A stretch of 23,329 bases of DNA from Spirogloea muscicola (Eukaryota; Streptophyta; Zygnematophyceae; Spirogloeales; Spirogloeaceae): the NCBI GenBank assembly GCA_009602725.1, contig WELB01000180.1:171784-195112 (forward strand), read 5' to 3'. The translations under genes were made by a program, and so were the position numbers. The notes beneath the pieces are model-generated. The model had not been told where the DNA came from, ran no database searches, and saw nothing but the letters and a program-made list of their open reading frames with translations. This document shows positions 11,546 through 20,714 of the stretch, piece by piece. Position 1 is the stretch's first letter; the number at the start of each line of letters is the position of its first letter.

Positions 11546-14500
11546 ACGCAGGGCCGCCTCCGCGACCGCCTGGCCGGCGCACGCGCCGCGGCCGTGCGCG
11601 CGCTCGCCCGCATGGCGGACCCCGGCGACGCCGGAGACTACGCCGGCGACACCACGCTCGCGCTCTACTGCGAGCTCCTCCACACCGACAAGAGCGCCGT
11701 GAGCCAACGCAGCGCCGCACAGACCTCCATGTCTCCTTCGGCACTGCCGTCTTCTCTTGTGTCTTCCACTTGCGCCCTGACCAGAAATGTCGGCTCCACC
11801 TCCGGGCCGCCGCGGCCGCTGCTGCAGGACGTGAGGCGCGCGATCGTGGCTAGCCTCCCGCCGTGCCCGGCGGCTGCTGAGGCCGTGCTGGAGCGCGTCA
11901 CCGATGTCGACGCGGGCGTCCGCTGCGCCGCCTTCTCCTGGCTCGCTCACAAGCTGCCCATGACGGCCCTCAGGCAAGCCGCACCCATCTGAAGTTCCTC
12001 TCCTTCTCCCCCCGCCTCCCTCCTCTCTCCTTCCTCATTGGGTGTCTGTCCTCCCAACTCGGCAGTGTGGACCAGCGTGTGCGCGGGCTGCGCGAGGGCC
12101 TGGCGGACCTGACGCCGGCGGCCCGCAACGAGTGCGCCGCCATGCTGGAGTTGTGGTGCGGTCACCACTGCGGCGGCGACATGGCGCTGCTGCTCGCGCG
12201 CCTGGCGCCAGCAGCCGGGCCGCAGAATGAGGCGGTCGCCGAGCTGGCTGCACGGCGCTTTGTGGAGGCCGGGCTGCTCCGGCCGTCCCCGGGGGCGACG
12301 CTGCGGCAGCAGGCCGATTGGGCCGAGCAGGGGAGCGCTGGCAGCCCTGGCGCTGCCGAATGCGTCGCGCCAGAGCACGCCCTGTGCTTCCGCGTCCTCA
12401 CCGAGGCGCTGTACGGCGAGGCCGAGGCGAGCGCCGCCGTTCCTGAGCTGCTTGTGGTCTGCAGCCTGCCATCGGGAGGGTGGATGGAGGGAGGACTGCC
12501 GCCGTCGAGCTGACATGGCTATGACTGGCTCTTCTGCCCTGCGTCCGACGTTGATGCAGGACAAGGGCCGGAGAGCAGCGGCCACCGGCGGCGGTGAGGC
12601 GGCAATGCTCGCTGCAGAGGCGGCTGCTGTCAACGCGGCCCTGGAGGCAATGCTGCCGGCGACTGTCACGGACCACGTGCGGCTTGTGGAGAGGCACCTC
12701 ACAACCGGTGGTGCGGCAGCGCTCCTCTGCCTCCCCTCCTCCCTGCTGCTGCACTTGGCGGCGCTGCTGACGGCCACCGCCGCCGCGTCGAGCTGTGCCA
12801 GGGCCGGAGGCCCGTTTCGCCGCACGGCAGCTCCTGTACATGGCGGTGCCCATGGACTTCGCCGATGCGGCCGGGCGGGCAGCAGCCGCCGGACTCGTGC
12901 GCCGCCTCCTGCTCGACAGTGGTGGTGGCAGCGGCGGCGCTGGCTCGGAGCTCGCAGCAGCTGGCTCCGACGAGGCGCCGCCAGATCGGCCGGTCCTCTT
13001 GGCTGACAAGCAGGTCCACTGCCGCACCCTGCTGCTTTGAGCTGCCGGTATGGCTTCGCCTGATCGGTCGCATGACACGTGGCTGCTGTCGTCTCGCTTG
13101 CTCGCAGTGGCGCGACGTGGTGGACACGTTCTCGCGCCGCGTGCACGGCGAGGGCACCGAGTGGGCAGCCGCCGTCGTGGCGCCGCTCGGCGAGCTCGGC
13201 GGCTTGCCGTCAGGCGCCAACGCTCCCCGGGGAGCCACAGACTGGGGCCGCGCCCTCGGTGCTGCCGAAGTGCTGCTTTCCAGCGCCACCGGGCCGCGCC
13301 AGCTAGTGACCGCCGGCGCCAGCCCCGCCGCCCTGCTCGACCACCTGCTCCTGCCGGCGGTGAGAGCTACCGCCGCTTCTCTCCTCCGCCAGCTCTTCTG
13401 GCTAGTGGCGAGTCCTGCCAAGCCAGCGGTCACAACGCTCGCTGTTGTGCTTCTGCTACAGGCTGGTCACGGCGATTCCCCCGTCCGCACGGCGGGCCTA
13501 CGCTGCTTGGCGCTGCTCGGGCACATGGACGCGGGCGCCGCCCAGCTGGCGCTGCCGGTGCTGGAGAGAGTGGCAGCAGACGCGAACGCCAAACCATGCG
13601 AGAGGCACACTGCGGTCAAGGCCCTCGTGGACCTGACACTGTGCCACGGTGCTGATGGCCTCGATGGAAAGGACGGCGATGGTGGTGGCACAGCAGGCCT
13701 CCAGCTCTCAGACCTCCTGGTTGCGCTCCTCGACGAAGGCCAGGAACGTGAGGAGGGAGGTGAGGGAGGTGAGGAGGGAGGGGATGCAGAGGACGAGGCC
13801 GGCAGCCCAGATGAGGAACGAGGAGGGGGGGCCGTGGAGGGCATCCATGGCCTCGCTGCCGAGGGCCTGGCAAAGCTCCTGCTTTGCCGACCACCGCCGG
13901 ACGCCTCGACGGTGCCGAGCGAGACTACGAAGCCGCTGGCTCGGCTCCTGGCGCTGTACGGCTGCCTCGACCGCGAGCGCAAGCCTCGGCTGCAGCAGTG
14001 CCTCTACATCTTCTTTGAGAACTACGCGGTCCTGGCCGCTGCAAACCAGGCGAGACGTCGCCTAGCCCTGCAAAGCCTCCATGTTCTCTGCCCCTAACTT
14101 TGTCGCCACCATTGCAGGTCTTGTACATCTACGCCAGCAGACGACAGCGAGAAACCCCTCTGCCAAAGCAGGCCTGCTGATCTGGCGCTGAGCGTGCCGT
14201 CATGCTTTCAGCGCGCTATCGCCGCTGTTTTTCTCGAGGTGGTCCTGCGGAGCTGGCCGCAGCTTGCCGACGGTTCCCGTGTGGCGACTGCCAAGCGCAA
14301 GTGAGCATTAGTGTAACTACACCGATTAGAAGAGCCAGTATCTGTCATTGACTGAGACCATTTACAGTATTAGTGAAACCATTTACACTTAAGTACTTGA
14401 TTAGCTGAGGCTATCATTCAACCAAGTGATGAAATCAGTGCCTTCATGTTAACCTGTTAAGCTGATATGCAGGCCGCCCTTGTCAGCAGCTGACACCGAT

Positions 14501-16013
14501 GTCGGCTGCTCGCTGTGCGCAGGCAGGCGGCGCAGCTCGCACAGCTCATGGTCGCCCTGCTGCAGCGGCCGCTGCTGGCAGCGCAGCAGGGCGGTGACGA
14601 TGGGGAGCACCCGACGGCGGCCAGCGACAGTGGCCTCCCAGCTGCGCCGGCGCCTGTCATGGACGAGGACGACACCGACAGGGGCTACGAGGCGCTTGCC
14701 CTCCAGCTGGCGGCAGAGATCGTGCGCGGCCGCTCGCGGCCCGACCGCCGCACACTCTCGTCAATGCTTATGAAGTGCTTATCGGCACTGACGCTCCGGC
14801 CGTCCCAGCGGGAGCCGATAGCGGTCCTCCTCGCCCTTGCTCCCAGGTGCGCAGCAATACTGGACGCTTTTAGGGCACCTGACTGCAAGCCACTGATTAC
14901 ATCACACTTTACTTTTTGTCTTTTGATGGAGCTACAAATTTGGTTGCAACAGGATGGCAGAGAAGGTTGCCGGCGATGGTGCCGCATGTGTGGAGCTGCA
15001 GGCCATGACGGCCAGGCTGGAGCAGCTATCTCTTGACCGCAGCGGCGCATTTGCCGCGCGCATCCCCAACGACGACCTCGATGCTCTGCTGGATGGTCCG
15101 CGTCCTTGCATACCCAAGTACCGGCGCTGGCAACCGACTCGGCGTGCTGGGGTGGCCCACATTTGTTGCTTACTGAGAGTCGGAAGCCCCATGCTCCATG
15201 CTGCCAGGTCTGGCTGCGGCTCCATCATCAAGGGAGGGCGACAGTGTTGAGGTGGAAGACGGTGGCACTCTGGAGGAGTCTAGGCAGCGTCAGCAGTCCT
15301 CAGAAGTGCAGCGCCGCAAGTCTCGCTCAGGTGTGACTGACAGCTGGTGGTACTCTGACTGATTGATTAGCCTTAAATGCAATTAAGTTAGATGTTGCAA
15401 GCAAGCTGCAATCTTGACAGTGTAGAAGCATCATTTCTATGTCCACGACTTTACTTCTTCCTTTCTTTTTGACTTGCGTTTGTTGCAAATTATGCATGCA
15501 AGTGACGCAGGCTCACTGTCTGCATTGCCAGGCAATCCAGGGCCGCGAGCTGCCAGTGGCGACGAGGTGCCAAAGTCGAGGCGGCAACAGCCTCGCCAGC
15601 AGAGCAAAGCCCAAGCACTTGCCCGGCTGTCGACGTCCTCCACAGGCTCTGCAGTTGAGGAGCTCTCGCTGGCTGGAGACTTGGAGCCGCGGAGTACGGT
15701 TGAGGCAGTTGCAAATGAATCGAGCGATGATCAAGTGGCAACGGGGGACTGTCCAGGTGTGGACCTTGCTGTTGGCCAGAGGGTACAACATGCGAGACGG
15801 CACCGTGCTGCAGCAGTCACTGGTATGACAGATTCTGAGCGGGACATTGAGAACGTGGAGAATGTCCAGTCACTTGGTCAACCGCCGCAGCTAATGATGG
15901 TGGCTGCCAAGAGGCGCTCCAGCAAGGGGGGGGCCATGTCTCACATTAGGCCAGCTTTGATGGAGAACCTGCTGCTCAGTGAAGAACGGAGTGCAGCTTC
16001 TTCGGCAAGCTGA
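11546..16013 (+). CDS. NCAPG: Condensin complex subunit CAP-G (condensin subunit 3), N-terminus in gap
   Basis: CAP-G is a HEAT-repeat subunit of condensin I that binds DNA with CAP-H during chromosome compaction. Exons: <11546-11698, 11828-11973, 12066-12438, 12560-12707, 12802-13013, 13108-13359, 13462-14049, 14212-14300, 14523-14846, 14953-15095, 15208-15330 and 15532-16013. They sum to 1011 codons with consistent phases. Family landmarks: DVRRAIVASLPPCPAAAE, SVDQRVRGLREGLADL, RRAAATGGGEAAMLAAEAAA (as in plant CAP-G), GPEARFAARQLL, SPVRTAGLRCLALLGHMD and AAEGLAKLLL in the C-terminal Cnd3 domain. An acidic Glu/Gly insert lies at about 13736-13830 and a disordered, charged tail from about 15208 to the stop. 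Roughly 180 N-terminal residues expected from human CAP-G are missing into the gap. Two introns start with GC (11974, 14050). The donor at 12439 (GTTCCT) is weak and could be wrong. The tail exon 15532-16013 might hide a small intron. Confidence 0.93.
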
Positions 16014-16988
16014 GAGGCATGGGCTGCCCCTTGTCAAGCTCGCCAAGCACCTACAAGCTTTCGGAAGCAGTCTTCACTGTGAGCAAGTTCCGATAGTCAA
16101 GATGCACAGGTGTCTGCCTACGTAGTGGACACACATTGTAGCAGTTAGCCCGTTGTGGGCAAGATCTTGCTTGGTCCAATTGTATACTTTGACGCTGTGC
16201 GGTCGGCGCCTTCTTGAGATATGATATAGAGGACTCTGAGACCATGTCATACATGGACGGTGCTCCTAAAGAGCACAATGCGTGCATGATGCGTGGCTTA
16301 TCCAGAAATGATTTATGCAGACTGAAAGTGATCAAGCACATGTACAGGTAGGTTACATGGAGAGATTTGCGATCCAAATCCTTAGAGCCGCCTGTGCACC
16401 CTGCCTAAAATTGGACTTAGACCAACACGCAAGTCCAATGTGTACCTTACGAATGCTTGGATGGAGGAGATAACAGGAGCATTGGCTGAGTGACCAGCCC
16501 GAGAAGGATGTCTGGAAATGCACGGCTTTCAGGATCTCTTTGTTTGTCGAGGTACAGTAGTAGGCAGAAGGCCAAGCCAGTGTGCACTCAATCGTGGTAC
16601 AAGCACAATCTCATCAGCTCAGAGGACTTTCGAATAGCTGTGAGGTATGCAAGTCAGGAGCAAGACTAGCTGCAGAAACTCCAAGGTTGCAAATATGTCC
16701 GCCATGCAGCTCGAGCTACATCTGAAACCTTCAGACATGCGAAGCATGACGAAAGCCTGCGAAGGAATGAAAATTTGAGGGCATGGTATCCCATGCATTC
16801 CCGCCGTCAGCAACGTCGACCGTCCCGAGAATGTACCACAGTGCCAGATTTGCCATTGCCGTAAAATGTGGGCATGATGCTTACCCAGACTGAGTGCCAT
16901 GGCCAATGCCAAAGCCATGCTGCTCTGACAACCCAGTCGCTTGTTAAAATTTTCAGGCATGGATGCTGCCTGAGAGATAAGCTTCATT
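16014..16988. other. Convergent 3' region between CAP-G and zinc-finger gene
   Basis: Both neighbours end here. The open frames seen (for example 16987-16619 on the minus strand) resemble nothing known, and the sequence is AT-richer than the genes. It is probably 3' untranslated sequence and spacer. Confidence 0.5.
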
Positions 16989-19249
16989 TCACCTTGTTCT
17001 CTTTCTCAAAGTTCTGCCCAGCTTCTTAGTGCCGGGCTTGATTTGTAGCACACTGGAAACAGCGGCACCAGCTATGGCTGCAGCTCTGATAGCACTCGGG
17101 CGTGCCAATGCAGTACCTTTCCTCAGTGGCGTATTCTGTTCTTTGGCAGTTGCTTCGGCGGAAGTTGCGCCCTCCTTGGCAGCCATTACCTGAATTTCAA
17201 CAAGCTCAAGGCAGAGCTTCTCATCATTGCAAGGCGAGAGCAGACCATTGCAGATGAGCACACTTAGCTCGGGCAATCATGCCATTGCAAAGGGCAGAAA
17301 AACACTTGAGACATCTATCAAGGTGCATGCGCTTGCATGCAACCAATGCTTGCCACCCGCCACCAGGTATGTTGGTCATCAACCTTTAGCTTGGCCCGCT
17401 TGCGCTGCCGCTGCCGCCCTCGGCTATTTCGGTCACTGCGCACTTGCATCTGACAGTGACAACAATCAAGCGCGGTCGATGTGAGCTTCTTGTGCGATGT
17501 AGTACAGCTGCTATTAAGGCTTACTATCCTGAAACCCGCCACTTGAAAACACATCCATCTGCCAGTTTCAGAAGACCAATGTGCTGAATGTCTCCTTCAA
17601 TACTTCTCAAAGTAGGGAGGACCTCTGACTCTGTCCATCATAGCTGGCAAGTTGAAGAAGCTGTCAATCTGCTGACTGCCTGCAGGAAGCAAAGTGCACC
17701 CGGGCTGCAGCCTGTGACAGTCGCTGGAGGCGCTCGGTGTGTGTTTCGGTGGCCTCCTCTTCCTCGCCTTCGCTGTTGAGCATCACCGCTAGCCGCCCTT
17801 CTCTGGATTTCTTCAATGATCGAGCATGGCCCTGTGCACGCCAAGGTACAACGTCTGGTTTTCAGCTCATTGATCTCAACCGGCTGATGCAAGCAGGAGA
17901 AGGCACACATTCTAATGCAGCCCGCAGTGGCAACAGACGCAGGTACGACAGTCTCACAAACTCTAGCATAGTCCCAAACACACTTTTCTAGCATCAATAT
18001 CCTCGCAATCTGTGGTGGACGATGTAGTGCAGAGCTTTGAGATGACAATGAGCACTTCAGAGTGATGGTAGCCTAAGCGATTGAGGTTTTGGAACAAAGG
18101 GTGTGAGGCTTGCAAGAGTGGAAGCTGTGCGGCACCTTGGACGCCAGGTGGGCTTCCATGGACTTTTCAGAGAGGCAAACGGCCTGGGGGCAGATGCGGC
18201 ATTTGAGGACACGGCCGGCCGCCCCGACACAGAGCACGAGGCCGCCCTCCTCCATCTGCGCCTCGAGCTCCGTGTCACTTCTGCAGACATTGCTGCCCTC
18301 GTCATCGTCCTCCAGGACAGCCTCCGCCCACTGCCGCTTGAGCGCAGTGGGCGGTGCGTGCAGCAGCCTCTGCCCTTCCTCCTCCTCCTCGTCCTCCTCC
18401 TCCTCCTCCTCCGCCTCCTTCTCCCCCTCCTCCTCCTCCTCCTCCTCCTCCTCCGCCTCTGGTGACCGTGCAATGCCCTCGCTCTCCTCTGCGTCTTCGT
18501 CCTCATAGCCTTCCTCAGCTGCGTCTCTTCCACTCTCGTTGATGGTTTCGCTGGCTGACTTCTCATCAACTCGGACGCTTCTGCCTCTCCTGGCCCTGGC
18601 TTCCCTGGGGCCGCCCTCTTCAGACCTTGGCTCCACTGCACATAGGGTGAGACACAACTTAAGTGAGCAACTCAACACTTCTGCGATGATGGGGTGGGGC
18701 CCAACTGAGGCATGGAGACTGCTCCCCCGGATCCCACTGTAGCCAGTAGCAGATGGTTGCTGGCACCACTGGGAGTGCAGCGAATTTGCAAACTTGGGCT
18801 TACACAGATTCTGCGCCTGGTTGCTCACAGGGCAGGCCTCCGAGTCCTTCCTTGATTGTGAAGGAAGCGGAGAGGCAGGCAAGCGCCATGACATACCTGT
18901 GCGAGCGCTCGCGTGATCTGCATCTGGCGACTCCACGTCGCTGTCGTGCTCCGAAGCTGCGTACGGCCCACCACAGTCAGGCCCAGAACCGAGCGGGCTC
19001 TGGTGCGTTGACGGACGGCGCAGGCGGGCATGGAGCTGCACGACATGTGCGCAACCTGCTGCCCAGGCGCGGCAAGACCTCGGCGCCGGCACAAACAGCG
19101 GCGTGCTCGCCTGGCCAGGGCTCGTCGCCGCCGCCGGGCTCGACGCCAGAGCTCGAGTCGGAGCTCGAGCTCGAGCTGCCGGAGGCGCTGCCGCCCTCGC
19201 CGCCGCCGTCAGAGCCGTGCAGCAAGCGGTAGTTGCGCCGCTTGATCAT
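16989..19249 (-). CDS. Acidic single C2H2 zinc-finger protein, possibly nucleolar
   Basis: Function unknown. Exon model: 19249-19111, 18956-18897, 18635-18136, 17831-17700 (end uncertain), 17449-17384 and 17189-16989, about 365 residues with all phases agreeing. The start MIKRRNYRLLHG is followed by Gly/Ser stretches, then a long Glu/Asp-rich region including a poly-Glu run. One zinc finger follows, C-x2-C-x13-H-x5-H: CRICPQAVCLSEKSMEAH, then LASK and, across an intron, GHARSLKK. This resembles U1/JAZ-type fingers that bind RNA or double-stranded nucleic acid. After it comes EGRLAVMLNSEGEEEEATE, then a basic segment (SRGRQRQRKRAKLK) and a basic end (KKLGRTLRKRTR). From memory, plants have a protein family with this order. 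Acidic runs plus basic tails suggest a nuclear or nucleolar place, but that is inference. The first intron is best explained by a GC donor (19110-19109). A piece at about 17680-17610 looks coding in another frame and may be an extra exon. Confidence 0.7.
18377..18459 (-). repeat. GAG trinucleotide tract encoding poly-Glu
   Basis: CTC triplets on the + strand, broken by a few CCG or TTC-type changes, read as Glu-rich runs in the zinc-finger gene. Such tracts often vary in length between individuals. Confidence 0.9.
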
Positions 19250-19379
19250 GGTGCTTCCAGGTCCGGCTGCTCAGGCCACGCCGCAAGGACCGCCGTCCAG
19301 AGTCCAGAGTCTCGGCTTCTCCGCGGCCTCGGCAGCCACTCCCACGCCCACCACGCACGCGGACGCTGTCAAGGAAGCA

Positions 19380-19448
19380 GGGTTCAGGGTCTAGGGTATA
19401 GGGTTTGACTTAGGGTTCAGGGTTGAGGGTTTAGGGCTTAGGGCTTAG
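19380..19448 (+). repeat. Degenerate interstitial telomere-like repeat (TTTAGGG type)
   Basis: About ten degenerate units with a GGG core spaced six to nine bases apart, including TTTAGGG, TTCAGGG, GGGCTTAGGGCTTAG and GGGTCTAGGGTATAGGG. The unit matches the plant and green algal telomere repeat TTTAGGG. It sits about 130 bases upstream of the start of the minus-strand zinc-finger gene. Confidence 0.75.
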
Positions 19449-19489
19449 CCCGAGAAGCGTCGCAGTGTGCTGAGGTCGCTCCGCCTTGC

Positions 19490-19681
19490 CTATAGGACCG
19501 GAGCCACTTGTTGGGCTTGGCGAAGTGCAGCCGTGAGCGCCGCAGGCGGCTCTAGCCTGCCGTTGTCAGGATGCACTGCAAGCCACTGATAGACCGGGTG
19601 GCGACCTTCGCGCTCTGAGAGGGAGAGGGCGTCGTCGTGTGTCAGCCATGTTCGCAGCGAGCTCAGGCTCCTGCGTTGCAC
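19490..19681 (-). other. Exon-like open frame without ATG, unidentified
   Basis: A 63-codon frame with coding-like composition (for example LSEREGRHPVYQWLAVHPDN) ends in a stop but has no in-frame ATG. It could be the last exon of an unrecognised minus-strand gene, a gene remnant, or chance in GC-rich DNA. I recognise no family. Confidence 0.25.
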
Positions 19682-19834
19682 CAGAAAGCTGGTCGAGCTT
19701 CAGCTGGTGACACAACGGCTCGTCAAATTGCCGTCTGGTATTCAGGCATCAGTTGGCGCCCTCTACGTGCTGACCCGTGGTAACTGACCGGGTCAGCTTA
19801 GCGGCAGCTGATGAACATCTGTCAATGTACTTAA

Positions 19835-19850
19835 CTTTGTACTTGGCCAC
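19835..19850 (+). repeat. 16-base word B, copy 2
   Basis: Identical to 10540-10555. It lies in the spacer upstream of the zinc-finger gene, about 390 bases right of the telomere-like tract. Confidence 0.8.
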
Positions 19851-20057
19851 TCAGGCCCTCCGTCACTCAACACACTCCATTCCTTTCCAGGAAATCGGAC
19901 TTCGACCATCCCTCTTAGGCTGGCCTTTCACAGCCATTGCCTCACACGGAAAGGCTTCGTCTTCAGGCGACTAGAGCCACAAGCCGCCGCAGTGATTATG
20001 CAATTTTCTCGAGTGGTCTGACTTGATTGACATTGAATCAAGATATGTCCAGCCAGA

Positions 20058-20073
20058 CTCAGTCAGAGCAGGG
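20058..20073 (+). repeat. 16-base word A, copy 2
   Basis: Identical to 10441-10456. The order of words A and B is swapped relative to the first locus, so this is not a simple duplication of one block. Confidence 0.8.
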
Positions 20074-20714
20074 AGCTGCTAAACAGTAATTAGCTAACTG
20101 GGCCATGGATCAGGGTGCAAGGCCTTGGACCCCACCCACCCAACTCTGGATCTAAAGCTTGAGCTCCACTCTTGCCCTTATCCTTTCTGTCCTGAGCATC
20201 AGTTCATGGACTGAAGGCCTGCATAATGCAAGGCAGAACTACTAGGCCTAAGCAATGCCTTGGCGTCTGCACTCTCGGTGCTCCTCTTCTAGAGCAGTCT
20301 CACTGCTTGGTAGGAGCAACGCAGGCCGGCGCTTAGGCATATGGGGATGTCGCACGTCTGGCATTCAAGCAGGCTTTGGCTTTGGAACTTGCTCGCAGGA
20401 TCTTGGAGCTATGCCAGCTTCTGGCATCCAGCATGCTCGCCTTGGCAGTCGTTGTCACTGGGGCTCACGTCTCAGCTCAGTTTGACATACGTGCCGCACG
20501 GTGCAACATGGCTGCTGCTTGGAGTGACCATCTTCCCCGCAGCTCAGACCGACAAGCAGCGCCGGCTCACAACCGCCTGACGAGCTCATTTGCTGCGACT
20601 TGCCGAACCTGCTTGAGGGCCTGGCGATGGCTTCTCGATTGCAGCGGCGAGTCTGTGCAGCCAGCGGCGGCACAGGGCAGCGCAGCGAGGTAGGAAAGGG
20701 GCGGCAGCGCCGCC

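Larger units (their letters stand above)
19250..20714. other. Spacer between zinc-finger and WD40 genes
   Basis: Both flanking genes are on the minus strand, so this holds the zinc-finger promoter and the WD40 3' region. It also contains a telomere-like tract, two words shared with the 10.4 kb region, and two open frames of unclear value (19681-19490 minus; 20376-20693 plus, which begins with a hydrophobic helix-like stretch). No recognisable gene is seen. Confidence 0.5.

Noticed and set aside
10882-11992. Long open frames spanning the N gap on both strands
   Set aside because: They are open only because N codons cannot be stops. Only the + frame after the gap belonging to CAP-G is supported.
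14117-14190. Extra CAP-G exon reading VLYIYASRR after the acceptor at 14117
   Set aside because: It does not match the family, and direct joining of 14049 to 14212 gives NQRAIAAVFLEVVLRSW in phase.
16619-16987. Minus-strand open frame of 122 codons between CAP-G and the zinc-finger gene
   Set aside because: No family resemblance, lower GC than the genes, and it lies directly after the zinc-finger stop; read as chance.
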